Shown here piece by piece: positions 55,440 through 64,000 of a stretch of 64,000 bases of DNA. Under the pieces are notes generated by a model. That model did no database searches, was not told the origin of the DNA, and saw only the letters and a program-made list of their open reading frames with translations. Source of the DNA: Microbacterium sp. Root553 (GTDB lineage Bacteria > Actinomycetota > Actinomycetes > Actinomycetales > Microbacteriaceae); contig NZ_LMFY01000001.1 in assembly GCF_001426995.1 (NCBI RefSeq), positions 362,241 to 426,240 on the forward strand. Reading direction: 5' to 3'. The position numbers were made by a program, and so were the translations under genes. How positions within the stretch are numbered: the first letter of the stretch is position 1; every line of letters starts with the position of its first letter.

Positions 55440-56195
55440 TCAGTCCAGCAGATGCCGCAGGTACCGGGGCGGGTCCTGCAGGAACGAGCGCCAGTGGCCG
55501 ACCAGCTCGAGATCGCTCCACTGCGCGGGCCGGATGCCCCAGTCGCCGACCTCGAGGATGCGCGCACCGGGCAGCGCGGCGAGCACCGGCGAGTGTGTGG
55601 CGCACAGCACCTGCCCGCCCTCGTCGACGATCCTCTGCAGCACCGCGATGAGCGCGAGCGTCGACTGGAACGAGAGCGCGGCCTCGGGCTCGTCGAGGCA
55701 GTAGAAACCGGGTTCGTCGAAACGGCTCTGCAGCACCGCGAGGAAGGACTCGCCGTGACTCATCTCGTGGAAGGGTACATCCGGACCGCTCGTCGACGGG
55801 TTCTCTTCGAGGTACGTGTAGAACGAGTGCATCGTCTCGGCACGGAGGAAGAAGCCCCAGCGGTTCGCACCGACGCCGCGCTGGATCCGCAGCCACTCCG
55901 ACAGGGGCGACTCGGTCGGGCGGGTGCTGTGCGTGGCGTTGCGCGATCCGCCCTCGGGGGACAACCCGTAGGCGATCGCGACGCCCTCGACGATGGTGGA
56001 CTTTCCGCTGCCGTTCTCGCCGACGAGAAAAGTCACCCCTGGCGAGAGGTCGAGCCCCTCGCGGAGCACCTGGGCGACCGCAGGGATGCTCGTGGGCCAG
56101 ACCTCTCCAGGTTCCGGCGCGTCGTCATTCGCGCGGACGGAGACGACGGGCTGCTCACGCCGACGACGACTGCCCGGCATCCAGATCGACTCCAT
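55440..56195 (-). CDS. SMC-like AAA ATPase
   Basis: 251 residues. Walker A LVGENGSGKST, ABC-like signature region MSHGESF, Walker B FYCLDEPEAALS and switch ATHSP. This is the short AAA_15/AAA_21-type ATPase with no coiled-coil arm, widespread as a single-copy gene of unknown function and related to the ATPases of OLD/RecF type. It is convergent with hrpB and 63 bp beyond the serine ammonia-lyase gene on the same strand. Confidence 0.88.
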   Translation of the reverse strand: MESIWMPGSRRRREQPVVSVRANDDAPEPGEVWPTSIPAVAQVLREGLDLSPGVTFLVGENGSGKSTIVEGVAIAYGLSPEGGSRNATHSTRPTESPLSEWLRIQRGVGANRWGFFLRAETMHSFYTYLEENPSTSGPDVPFHEMSHGESFLAVLQSRFDEPGFYCLDEPEAALSFQSTLALIAVLQRIVDEGGQVLCATHSPVLAALPGARILEVGDWGIRPAQWSDLELVGHWRSFLQDPPRYLRHLLD

Positions 56196-56258
56196 GCCCC
56201 GAGGCTACGCGCGACCGCCGACATCGGCAGGTTCAGACGCCGATCGGCGCGAGATGTC

Positions 56259-57761
56259 TCAGCATTCGATGACGTTGACCGCGAGTCCGCCCTCGCTGGT
56301 CTCCTTGTACTTCGTCGACATGTCGATGCCCGTCTGGCGCATGGTCTCGACCACCGCATCCAGCGAGACGTAGTGGCTGCCGTCGCCCCGGAGCGCGAGT
56401 CGCGCGGCGGTGACGGCGGTCGACGCGGCGATCGCGTTCCGCTCGATGCACGGGATCTGCACGAGCCCGCCGATCGGGTCGCAGGTGAGTCCGAGATGGT
56501 GTTCCATGGCGATCTCCGCGGCGTTCTCGATCTGCCTGTTCGTTCCGCCCATCACGGCGGTGAGACCACCCGCAGCCATCGCGCAGGCCGACCCGACCTC
56601 CGCCTGGCATCCGCCCTCGGCCCCCGAGATCGACGCGTTGGCCTTGAACAGCGACCCCAGCGCGGTGGCGGTGAGCAGGAACCGACGGATGCCGCGGCGA
56701 CGGTTCGCTTCGGCGACGCTCTCGTCGCCCTCGGCGCCGTCGACAACGGGGGCATCGATCGCACGCGAGCCGTCGAAGCCGAGCAGTGCGCTGCCCACCA
56801 GCTCTCCGTACGGGGTGACGGCGTTGCCCGCCCCGAGCCCCGAATCGGCGAGGAACCGCCACCAGTACATCGCCACGGCCGGAAGGATGCCGGCGGCACC
56901 GTTCGTCGGTGCCGTGACGACGCGCCCGCCCGCCGCGTTCTCCTCGTTGACGGCGAGCGCGAACGCTCCGAGCCACTCCCCCGGCAACTCGCGGTGCCCG
57001 TCGGACTCGGCCTCTTCGAGCTGGGCGCGGATCACGCCCGCACGCCGCTTGACCTTGAGCATGCCGGGAAGCACCCCGTCGGAGTGCAGACCGGCATCGA
57101 CGCAGGCGGCCATCGCGTCCCAGATCGCGTCGAGCCCGGCGGCCACGTCCTCTTCGCTGCGCTCAGCGGTCTCGTTGAGACGCGCGACCTCGGCGATCGA
57201 CAACCCGTGCTCGTCGCAGAGTGCGAGCAGCGACGCGGCATCCGGATAGGAGTACGGCAGCGGCGCGGGAGCGAGCTTCGCCTCTTCGCCGTCACGGCGG
57301 ATGAATCCGCCGCCGACGGAGTAGTACGTCTCCTCCGCCACGACGGCGCCGTCGGCCGACCATGCCGTCATCGTCATCGCATTCGGATGCCCGGGGAGTC
57401 TCGTGCGCGGGGCGAACACGATGTCGTCCTTCGCGAAGGGCACCTCGTGGTCGCCGTCGAGCGCGAGCATCCCTCCCGCCGGAAAATCGGTCCACGCCGA
57501 GCGGACCTCGGCGGGGTCGCAGGTCTCGGGTGAGAGGCCGCGCAGGCCCGCGACCACGGCATCCGGGGTTCCGTGCCCGATCCCGGTCGCGCCGAGCGAG
57601 CCGAAGAGCGTGCACCCGACTCGGGCGACAGGATCGAGTGATCCCTCGGCGCGCAGCCGGTGCGCGAAGTCGAGCGCGGCTCGCATGGGTCCCACCGTGT
57701 GGGAGCTCGACGGCCCCACGCCGATGGAGAAGAGGTCGAATGCCGAGACGTACGCTGTCAC
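56259..57761 (-). CDS. sdaA: L-serine ammonia-lyase, single-chain iron-sulfur type
   Basis: About 500 residues. It deaminates L-serine to pyruvate with a [4Fe-4S] cluster. The N-terminal FSIGVGPSSSHTVGPMRAA and the C-terminal cluster region GGCQAEVGSACAMAAGG and CDPIGGLVQIPCIERNA are diagnostic. The start is taken as GTG 57761, where family members begin (MTAYVSAFDLFSIG). The GGAGG there is unusually close; a GTG 21 bp upstream is the alternative. Confidence 0.94.
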   Translation of the reverse strand: MTAYVSAFDLFSIGVGPSSSHTVGPMRAALDFAHRLRAEGSLDPVARVGCTLFGSLGATGIGHGTPDAVVAGLRGLSPETCDPAEVRSAWTDFPAGGMLALDGDHEVPFAKDDIVFAPRTRLPGHPNAMTMTAWSADGAVVAEETYYSVGGGFIRRDGEEAKLAPAPLPYSYPDAASLLALCDEHGLSIAEVARLNETAERSEEDVAAGLDAIWDAMAACVDAGLHSDGVLPGMLKVKRRAGVIRAQLEEAESDGHRELPGEWLGAFALAVNEENAAGGRVVTAPTNGAAGILPAVAMYWWRFLADSGLGAGNAVTPYGELVGSALLGFDGSRAIDAPVVDGAEGDESVAEANRRRGIRRFLLTATALGSLFKANASISGAEGGCQAEVGSACAMAAGGLTAVMGGTNRQIENAAEIAMEHHLGLTCDPIGGLVQIPCIERNAIAASTAVTAARLALRGDGSHYVSLDAVVETMRQTGIDMSTKYKETSEGGLAVNVIEC

Positions 57762-57878
57762 CCCTCCAGCGTACGTCGGCACGACACGCTCAGAGGCCCC
57801 CCGCGTGTCGTCAAGCCCCTTCCCGCTGCGCGACCGAGAGGCGAAGCTGATCGGGCACTCGATGCGAAAGGGATGATC

Positions 57879-58205
57879 ATGACGAACAGCACACCCGACC
57901 AGGACCCGGCCGCGAACCTCGCTCCGGAGGCGCAGGCACCGACCCCGACACCGTCGTCGGGCGAAGCGGGCGAATTCGTGGAGACGGGTCAGAGCGCCGA
58001 CACCGCCGACACCCCCGACGAGGCGGAGTCACCCGAGGACGCCGACCCCGCGGAGGTTCCCGACGACGCCGAGCTCGAAGAGCCGAGCACCGAGAAGGAC
58101 CCCGGCGAGGAGCCGAAGGCGCCGACGCGCAACGACCCCGAGCCCGACCATGAAGCGGTCGGGATCGGGGTCATCGACGGTCCGGAGACCGACGAGGGCG
58201 ACTGA
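57879..58205 (+). CDS. Small acidic, probably disordered protein
   Basis: 108 residues, very rich in Asp, Glu, Pro, Ala and Thr, with no hydrophobic stretch and no recognised domain. ATG 57879 is seven bases after AAAGG, so the frame is likely real. Only the C-terminal VGIGVIDGPETDEGD segment looks ordered. It is divergent from sdaA and followed by a strong bidirectional hairpin. Confidence 0.65.
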   Translation: MTNSTPDQDPAANLAPEAQAPTPTPSSGEAGEFVETGQSADTADTPDEAESPEDADPAEVPDDAELEEPSTEKDPGEEPKAPTRNDPEPDHEAVGIGVIDGPETDEGD

Positions 58206-58234
58206 GCGACTCCTACCTCGCTCCGCCACCCGGC

Positions 58235-58268
58235 CGCTCCCGTCGCGATGCACCCTGCGACGGGAGCG
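58235..58268. terminator. Bidirectional hairpin between convergent genes
   Basis: Perfect 12-bp arms CGCTCCCGTCGC and complement with a 10-base loop, midway between the acidic-protein gene and the flavoprotein gene. Confidence 0.75.
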
Positions 58269-58282
58269 CGTTCGGATGCGGG

Positions 58283-60013
58283 CTACTCGACGAGTTTGCC
58301 CTCGGTGTCGACCTCCCGCATGAGTTCGGCGATCTCCGCCGGGATCTCGGGGATCGGCTCGTGCGTGACTCCGCCGGTGGGCGACCAGACGAGGTTCACC
58401 TGCAGCGTGGGGTCGGTGTCGGGGTAGTCGCTGCGGTTGTGGCATCCGCGCGTCTCGCGACGCTCGAGCGCCGCCTCGATCGTGGCGCGGGCAGCGAGCG
58501 CCGAGGCCTTGAGGTCGAAGGCGTGCGCGAGATCCTGGAAGCCTGCGATGTCGGGGTGGATGCCGATGTCCTCCATCCGTCCCTCGATCATGTCGAGGTC
58601 GGCGAGACCCGCACGCAGTCCCTCTTCCGAGCGGACGACCCCCGCATGCTGGGTCATCGTGTTGCGGATCGCGCGCTGCAGCGCCCGCACGTTCTCGCGG
58701 CCGTCCGCGGCGAGCAGGTCGTCGATCTCGGCGCGAGCCCTGGCCACGGCCTCCGGCGATCGACGCTGCGCGTCGAGCCCGGCCGCATGGGCCATCGCGG
58801 CCTGCCCGACGATGCGGCCGTATACGAGCAGCTCGATGAGCGAGTTGCCGCCGAGGCGGTTGGCGCCGTGCAGCCCGCTCGACGCCTCGCCGATCGCGTA
58901 GAGCCCGTCGACGTCGGTCTGATGATCCTCCGGACGCACCCACACGCCGCCCATCGAGTAGTGCGCCGTGGGGGCAATCTCGATCGGCTCGGAGGTGATG
59001 TCGAGCATCTGCAGCTCCATCATCGTCTGGTAGACCCGGGGCAGCCGGGTCATGATCGTCTCGCGCGGCAGGTGCGAGACGTCGAGCCAGACGCCGCCGT
59101 TCTCGGTGCCGCGCCCCTCGGCGATCTCGGTGTACGCGGCGAGCGCGACCCTGTCGCGGGTCGAGAGCTCCATGCGCTCGGGGTCGTACTTCGACATGAA
59201 CCGCTCGCCGAGCGCATTGCGCAGGATGCCGCCCTCGCCTCGGGCCGCTTCGGAGATGAGGGTGCCGGCCGCGTTCTCGGGCTCGATGATGCCCGAGGGG
59301 TGGAACTGCACGAGCTCGGGATCGCGCAACCTCGCCCCTGCCTCGACCGCGAGGCGGAACGAGTCGCCGGTGTTCTCATCGCGTCGCGACGAGGTGCGAC
59401 GCCAGATGCGGTTGTGGCCGCCCGCGGCGAGGATCACGGCATCCGCGTGAATGAGGTAGCGCGTGCCGTCGGACTGATCGAAGCCGTAGGCGCCGAACAC
59501 GACGTTGTCGCGTACGAGCAGGCGGGTGATGTAGACGTGGTCGAGGATGGGGACCTCGAGCTGCTCGGCCTTGGCCACGAGGGTGCGCTGGATCTCGAGG
59601 CCGGTGTAGTCGCCGGCGAAGGCCGTGCGGCGGAAGGTGTGCGCCCCGAAGAACCGCTGCGAGATGCGGCCGTCGTCCTCGCGGGCGAAGTCCATGCCCC
59701 AGCGCTCGAGATCACGGATGCCTCGCTCGGCCCCCTGGGTCACGATCTCGACCGTGTGCGGGTTGGCGAGCAGGTAGCTCTCCTTGATGGTGTCGGCGGC
59801 GTGCTGCTGCCAGCTGTCGGCCTCGTCCATGGTTCCGAGGGCGGCGTTGATGCCGCCGGCGGCGAGCGAGGTGTGCGCATCCTGCCGCGGACGCTTGCCG
59901 ACCGCGAGCACGTCGACGCCGTGCTCGGCGATCTCGATCGCCGCCCGGAGCCCCGAGCCTCCCGTGCCGATGACGAGGACCGTGGTGGAGATCTGCCGTT
60001 CGCGTGAGGTCAT
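58283..60013 (-). CDS. Fumarate reductase/aspartate oxidase-like flavoprotein
   Basis: 576 residues of the FAD-binding succinate dehydrogenase/fumarate reductase flavoprotein family. FAD motif VIGTGGSGLRAA, the HTSLAAGGINAA flavin segment, FHPSGII and ARGEGGILRN with catalytic-region residues, YSMGGVWV and GANRLGGNSLIELLVYG. The C-terminal domain has NRSDYPDTD. No iron-sulfur or membrane-anchor subunit is nearby, so it is either a soluble oxidase/reductase or linked to distant partners. L-aspartate oxidase is possible, but no nadA or nadC is adjacent. It is divergent from a LysR gene. Confidence 0.86.
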   Translation of the reverse strand: MTSRERQISTTVLVIGTGGSGLRAAIEIAEHGVDVLAVGKRPRQDAHTSLAAGGINAALGTMDEADSWQQHAADTIKESYLLANPHTVEIVTQGAERGIRDLERWGMDFAREDDGRISQRFFGAHTFRRTAFAGDYTGLEIQRTLVAKAEQLEVPILDHVYITRLLVRDNVVFGAYGFDQSDGTRYLIHADAVILAAGGHNRIWRRTSSRRDENTGDSFRLAVEAGARLRDPELVQFHPSGIIEPENAAGTLISEAARGEGGILRNALGERFMSKYDPERMELSTRDRVALAAYTEIAEGRGTENGGVWLDVSHLPRETIMTRLPRVYQTMMELQMLDITSEPIEIAPTAHYSMGGVWVRPEDHQTDVDGLYAIGEASSGLHGANRLGGNSLIELLVYGRIVGQAAMAHAAGLDAQRRSPEAVARARAEIDDLLAADGRENVRALQRAIRNTMTQHAGVVRSEEGLRAGLADLDMIEGRMEDIGIHPDIAGFQDLAHAFDLKASALAARATIEAALERRETRGCHNRSDYPDTDPTLQVNLVWSPTGGVTHEPIPEIPAEIAELMREVDTEGKLVE

Positions 60014-60040
60014 GGGCACAACGCTAGTTAGGACATCCTC

Positions 60041-60056
60041 ATGCCGTCCAATGCAT
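60041..60056. promoter_or_regulatory. ATGC-N8-GCAT dyad, possible LysR site
   Basis: An interrupted dyad with the T-N11-A pattern of LysR boxes in the 72-bp gap between the divergent flavoprotein and LysR genes. Short arms make this tentative. Confidence 0.35.
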
Positions 60057-60085
60057 AGTCCTGCTGGTATCGATAGACTGAAGGC

Positions 60086-61018
60086 ATGAACCTCGAGCAG
60101 CTCCGCGGGTTCGTCGAGGTCGCCCGCCTCGGCCACTTCACGCGTGCATCCGAGTACCTGCACCTCGCCCAGCCCTCGCTGAGCAGGCAGATCTCGACCC
60201 TCGAACGCGAACTCGGCGCGGAGCTGTTCCACCGCGCGCGCGGCCACATCGCGCTCACCGCCGCCGGCGAGGCGCTGCTCCCCCGCGCTCAGCGGATGCT
60301 CGCCGAAGCGGAGGCCATCCGCGACGAGATGGGCGAGCTCGCCGGGCTCCGACGCGGACGCGTGCGCCTCGGCGCTCCCCCGACCCTGTGCATCAGCCTC
60401 GTCGCCGAGGCCATCAGCGCGTTCCATGCGGCCCACCCCGGTGTCGACCTGCACCTGGATGAGAGCGGGTCACGGCTTCTCGTCGATCAGCTCGCGGTCG
60501 GCGCCGTCGACATCGCGCTGATCACCGAGTCGACGGGCCCACCCCCGTCGGGATTCAGCCTGACGCGCATGCCTCTGCTCACCGAGGAGTTGGTCGTGGT
60601 CTCCGCGGCATCCCAGCCTCCCGTCGCGATCACCCCCGCGATCGGCCTCGAGCACCTCGCCACGCTTCCGCTGATCGCCCTCGACGAGACCTACGAGCTG
60701 CGCGCGACCACCGACGCGGCCTTCCGCTCTGCGGGCATCACCCCGAAGCACGTCCTCGAGGGGGCGGAGATGGATGCCGTGCTCCGCTTCGTCGAACGAG
60801 GAGTAGGCGTCGCCGTCGTGCCCGCGATGGTGCTGTTCGACCAGCCGGCGTTGCGCTCGGTGCGCCTGACACACCCGATGATGCGGCGCACCGTGAGTCT
60901 CGCGCACCGCGCGGACGTCACCCCCGCGGTCGCCGTCGCCGCGATGCGCGATGTGATCCTCACCACCGCCGCCGACTACGCGCGACGAGACCCCGCGATC
61001 ACCAGCCTGCTCGACTGA
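60086..61018 (+). CDS. LysR-family transcriptional regulator
   Basis: 310 residues. N-terminal HTH LRGFVEVARLGHFTRASEYL, then LAQPSLSRQISTLERELGAE, and a two-lobe effector domain from about residue 90. It is divergent from the flavoprotein and convergent with the tct operon. It could regulate the flavoprotein in response to a carboxylate; a role on tctCBA is less likely, since that operon's promoter is beyond the right edge. Confidence 0.93.
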   Translation: MNLEQLRGFVEVARLGHFTRASEYLHLAQPSLSRQISTLERELGAELFHRARGHIALTAAGEALLPRAQRMLAEAEAIRDEMGELAGLRRGRVRLGAPPTLCISLVAEAISAFHAAHPGVDLHLDESGSRLLVDQLAVGAVDIALITESTGPPPSGFSLTRMPLLTEELVVVSAASQPPVAITPAIGLEHLATLPLIALDETYELRATTDAAFRSAGITPKHVLEGAEMDAVLRFVERGVGVAVVPAMVLFDQPALRSVRLTHPMMRRTVSLAHRADVTPAVAVAAMRDVILTTAADYARRDPAITSLLD

Positions 61019-61042
61019 GCGCGCCGAGGCGTCCGCCCGACG

Positions 61043-62584
61043 TCATGCCTCGACCGACTCCTTCGCCTCGGTCCTCGCCTCGGCCTTCGCCTGTGCTCGC
61101 GTCACGATGCGCCCGCGGATCGCGACCAGCAGGACCACGCCCAGAATCACGTACAGCGTGATCGAGATGGGCCCCTGGACGAGTACCGAGAAGTCGCCGT
61201 TCGCGCTCATCGCGGCATCGCGGAGGCTGGTCTCGGCGAGCGGCCCGAGGACCATGCCGATGATCAGCGGGGCGAGCGGGTAGTCGAGAGCCCGCATCAG
61301 GAAGCCGAGCAGACCGATGCCGAGCAGCATGAGCAGGTCGAACGCCGAACCGCTCGTCGCGTAGATGCCGAGTGCGCAGAAGAGGGTGATCCCCGCGTAG
61401 AGGTATGGACGCGGGATGAGCAGTAGCTTGGCCCAGAGCATCGCGAACGGGAGGTTGAGGATCAGCAGCACCACCATCGCGATGAAGAAGCTCGCGAGGA
61501 GCGCCCAGACGAGCTCGGGGGCGCGCTCGAACAGCAGGGGCCCTGGCTGCAGCCCGTACTGACGGAAGGCGGCGAGCATGATCGCGGCGGTCGCCGAGAT
61601 CGGCAGACCGAGCGCGAGCAGAGCGCCCATCGCCATGCTCGTGGTCGAGTTGCCGGCCGCCTCGGGGGCGGCAAGGCCGCGGATCGCCCCGGTGCCGAAC
61701 TTCGGTCGCGCCCGGCGCGCATCCAGTCGCTTCTCGAGCCCGTAGGCGAGGAAGGTCGGGATCTCGGAGCCGCCGGCGGGAACGACGCCGAACGGAAGAC
61801 CGATCGCCGTCCCTCTGAGCCACGCCGGAGTCGCTTCCTTGAACTCGCGGCGCGTGAGCCACGGCCGACCCGAAGGCCTGATCATCGCCTTGTCCTTCAT
61901 GTGCCGCTCGAGGCAGGCGACATAGATCACCTCGCCCAGTGCGAGGATCGCCACCGTCACCGTGACCAGCGAGACGCCGTCGAAGAGGTTCGGCGATCCC
62001 ATCGTGAAGCGAGGCGCGCCCGAGACGCCGTCGACGCCGATCACGGCGATGCCGAGACCGATGAACAGAGAGGTCAGTCCCTTGACGACGTTGTCGGTGA
62101 CCACCGACGACGTCGCGACGAAGGCGAACACGGCGAGCGCGAAGAACTCCGCGGGTCCGAAACGGCTCGAGAAGTCGGCCAGCGCCGGCGCGAGGAAGAC
62201 CACGACGATAGAGCCGATGAAACCGCCGATGAACGCGCCGATCGCCGCGGTCGCGAGGGCTTGTGCCGCCCGCCCGTTACGGGCCATCTTGTGACCTTCG
62301 ATCGTCGACGCGATCGCCGACGCCTGCCCGGGGGTGTTCATGAGGATGCCCATGGTGGAGTCACCGAAGAGGCCGCCGAAGTAGACGCCGGCGAACATGA
62401 TGAACGCGGCGGTCGGCTCGAGCGAGAAGGTCACGGGCAGCAGCAGTGCCACCGCCATCGACGAGCCGAGGCCGGGCATCACGCCGACCGCGGTGCCGAG
62501 CAGGCATCCGATCAGCACCCAGACGAGGTTCTGCCAGGTCAGTGCCCCGGCGAACCCCTCCGCGAGAAGCTGCAGAACATCCAT
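61043..62584 (-). CDS. tctA: Tripartite tricarboxylate transporter permease, large subunit (TctA)
   Basis: 513 residues with about twelve membrane segments. Conserved TctA motifs: GVMPGLGSSMAVALLLP near the N-terminus, GVYFGGLFGDSTMGILMNTPG, and GVVPAGGSEIPTFLAYGLEK in the middle. It forms the channel with TctB; TctC delivers substrate (citrate and other carboxylates). It starts 1 bp after the TctB stop. Confidence 0.94.
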   Translation of the reverse strand: MDVLQLLAEGFAGALTWQNLVWVLIGCLLGTAVGVMPGLGSSMAVALLLPVTFSLEPTAAFIMFAGVYFGGLFGDSTMGILMNTPGQASAIASTIEGHKMARNGRAAQALATAAIGAFIGGFIGSIVVVFLAPALADFSSRFGPAEFFALAVFAFVATSSVVTDNVVKGLTSLFIGLGIAVIGVDGVSGAPRFTMGSPNLFDGVSLVTVTVAILALGEVIYVACLERHMKDKAMIRPSGRPWLTRREFKEATPAWLRGTAIGLPFGVVPAGGSEIPTFLAYGLEKRLDARRARPKFGTGAIRGLAAPEAAGNSTTSMAMGALLALGLPISATAAIMLAAFRQYGLQPGPLLFERAPELVWALLASFFIAMVVLLILNLPFAMLWAKLLLIPRPYLYAGITLFCALGIYATSGSAFDLLMLLGIGLLGFLMRALDYPLAPLIIGMVLGPLAETSLRDAAMSANGDFSVLVQGPISITLYVILGVVLLVAIRGRIVTRAQAKAEARTEAKESVEA

Positions 62585-62585
62585 G

Positions 62586-63218
62586 TCAGAACCCCCAGCC
62601 GAGAATGCCCGAGGGCAGCGACATGCCGAGCGCCATGTCGAACGCGATGTACGAGAGCGAGCTGACGGTCAGACCGACCACGAGACCGAACAGCCAGCGG
62701 GTGGAACCGAAGCCGCGCGCGATGCACCAGAACAGCAGCCCCGCGGCGATGATCCAGCCGAGGATGTTCAGCACGAGCGAGAACACGAGGAACGAGCCCA
62801 CGACCCAGGCGAGGGACCTGCCGTCGACGCGGACCGTGCGCGGCTCGGCCGGCGCCTCGGGAGTGGACGCGGATGCCGGGGACACGGGTGTCGTCGCTGC
62901 CGGCTCAGACGAGACGGATGCCGCGGACGCGGTGTCGACCTCCGCACGATGCTCTCGCACCGCGCCGACGGAGAGGACTGCGGCGAACAGGTAGAGGCCG
63001 GCCATGATCAGCATCGGGAAGAACTGCGGGCCGGGGAACGCCGTGCCCTCGGGGACCTTCATCGTGATGATGCCCACGAGCAGATAGGTCGCGAACGCGA
63101 CGAGCACGACCGGCATCGTCAGGTTCTTCAGCAGCGCTGCCGCCCGTCCGGGCCCGGCGCCGAACGCGAGCCGCTGCCCGACGACCGCCGACACCGCTGT
63201 CGGGTTGCTCGATGACAT
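62586..63218 (-). CDS. tctB: Tripartite tricarboxylate transporter small subunit (TctB)
   Basis: 210 residues with four membrane segments. It is longer than usual because of an N-terminal extension and an Ala/Pro/Ser-rich loop (about 95-130) between the two helix pairs. The start ATG shares one base with the TctC stop (TGATG). The longer in-frame reading inside tctC is rejected. Confidence 0.86.
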   Translation of the reverse strand: MSSSNPTAVSAVVGQRLAFGAGPGRAAALLKNLTMPVVLVAFATYLLVGIITMKVPEGTAFPGPQFFPMLIMAGLYLFAAVLSVGAVREHRAEVDTASAASVSSEPAATTPVSPASASTPEAPAEPRTVRVDGRSLAWVVGSFLVFSLVLNILGWIIAAGLLFWCIARGFGSTRWLFGLVVGLTVSSLSYIAFDMALGMSLPSGILGWGF

Positions 63219-64000
63219 CACAGCCCCATCTCCTCGTACAGCTCCTCGATGCGGGAGTGCTCGTCTGCGAGGAAGGCGTCGAGTTCCTCCCCCATGATCA
63301 CCCGTTCCGTCCAGCGGTAGCGGTCGATCGCGTCGCGCCACTCCGGCGTCGCGATCGAGTCCGTGATGAGCTCGCGCAGGTCGCCGATCTGATCGTCCTC
63401 CAGCCCCGCGGGGGCGGCGAGCATGCGCCAGTTCGTGAGCGAGACGTCGTACCCCTGCTCGGCGGCCGTCGGGATGTCGATGCCGTCGACCGGCTCCTCC
63501 GCGACCAGAGCCAGCACGCGCAGACGGCCCGACTCGATCTGATCGATGTTGTCGGGGTAGCCGCCTGCCGCCGCCTGGGCCGTGCCGTTGAGGAGAGCCT
63601 GGATGGCCTCCCCGCCGCCGTCCGACGAGATGTACGTCGTATCGAGCGGCGCGATGCCCGCGCTGATCGCGAGATCGGTCACCACGAGCTGGTCGAACGA
63701 GCCGCCACCCGTCCACGGCACGCTCTTCGGATCCGCCTTCCAGGCGGCGACGAGATCGTCGAGCGTCTCGTGCGGCGAGTCCGCCGGCACCACGATGACG
63801 TCGTACTCCTCGACGATCACCGCGAGGGGCGTCACATCGTCGAGCGTCGCCGCGGAGCCGAACTGGATCGTCGCCGCCATGAGACCGGTCCCTCCGACCA
63901 GGAGGTTGTTCGGCTGGCCCTCGAGCACCGAGACGTTGCCGAGAGCGATCGTGCCGCCGGCGCCCGGCATGTTGACGACCTGGACGTTGTTCACGAGCCC
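63218..64000 (-). CDS. tctC: Tripartite tricarboxylate transporter binding protein (TctC), N-terminus cut
   Basis: The frame is open to the window edge; about 260 C-terminal residues are present. VQVVNMPGAGGTIALGNV, DSPHETLDDLVAAWKADP and GGYPDNIDQIESGRLRVLAL are typical of the Bug/TctC family. The signal peptide lies beyond the edge. It is the first of the visible tctCBA genes. Confidence 0.92.
   Translation of the reverse strand, partial: GLVNNVQVVNMPGAGGTIALGNVSVLEGQPNNLLVGGTGLMAATIQFGSAATLDDVTPLAVIVEEYDVIVVPADSPHETLDDLVAAWKADPKSVPWTGGGSFDQLVVTDLAISAGIAPLDTTYISSDGGGEAIQALLNGTAQAAAGGYPDNIDQIESGRLRVLALVAEEPVDGIDIPTAAEQGYDVSLTNWRMLAAPAGLEDDQIGDLRELITDSIATPEWRDAIDRYRWTERVIMGEELDAFLADEHSRIEELYEEMGL

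Overview
The window is high-GC actinobacterial DNA. Its gene families, ATGA/GTGA stop-start overlaps, GTG starts and strong GGAGG ribosome sites fit Microbacteriaceae, most likely Microbacterium or a close relative. That placement is an inference from gene content; no rRNA or other marker gene is present. Most of the window is accessory catabolic and regulatory DNA. The last 14 kb (flotillin, HrpB, L-serine ammonia-lyase) looks more like ordinary chromosome.

Layout. 3-4227: beta-mannosidase (cut by the window edge), carboxylesterase and acyl-CoA ligase operon, then a TetR gene (minus) divergent from a membrane-anchored esterase across a 22-bp palindrome. 6852-8311: SDR/MarR divergent pair. 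8356-14708: lipoprotein, HlyD-like adaptor, ABC ATPase, FtsX permease and sensor kinase in one operon, with the response regulator divergent. 14700-24912: sugar-acid locus. A CUT1 binding protein, two permeases, a DUF1680/GH127 glycosidase, a PdxA2-type dehydrogenase and a DUF1537 kinase run leftward; LacI, metallo-hydrolase and SMP-30 lactonase run rightward. 25999-29464: DAACS symporter, LysR regulator and phosphonoacetate hydrolase in overlapping frames. 29629-36614: nucleoside locus with a CUT1 importer, two nucleoside hydrolases, a ribokinase-like kinase and a divergent LacI. 36642-42290: small regulator/enzyme pairs (CGNR and hydrolase, TetR and DUF1348, MerR, MarR and NmrA), several with clear palindromic operators.

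42291-50300 is a recombination scar zone: remnants of a PfkB kinase and a LacI regulator facing away from one deletion junction, two copies of a tRNA 3' end (probably tRNA-Ser) 154 bp apart, and a Tn7-like TnsA/TnsB/TnsC/TniQ transposon with no visible cargo. Its tnsB gene is split by a 1263-bp IS3-family element. Removing the IS and one 3-bp target duplication restores an uninterrupted 665-codon tnsB, so the transposon was intact when the IS arrived.

50308-64000: MarR regulator, flotillin-like protein, HrpB helicase, an SMC-like ATPase, L-serine ammonia-lyase, a small acidic protein, a fumarate-reductase-like flavoprotein with divergent LysR, and a TctABC-type tripartite tricarboxylate transporter operon that runs off the right edge.

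Main themes: use of glycosides, sugar acids, nucleosides and a phosphonate, each with its own transporter and regulator. Neither CUT1 importer has a local ATPase, so both probably share a distant MsiK-like subunit. The strongest candidates for undescribed biology are the DUF1537/PdxA2/DUF1680/lactonase cluster, the three-gene phosphonoacetate cassette, and the adaptor-ABC-kinase operon whose response regulator faces two 9-bp direct repeats one helical turn apart.
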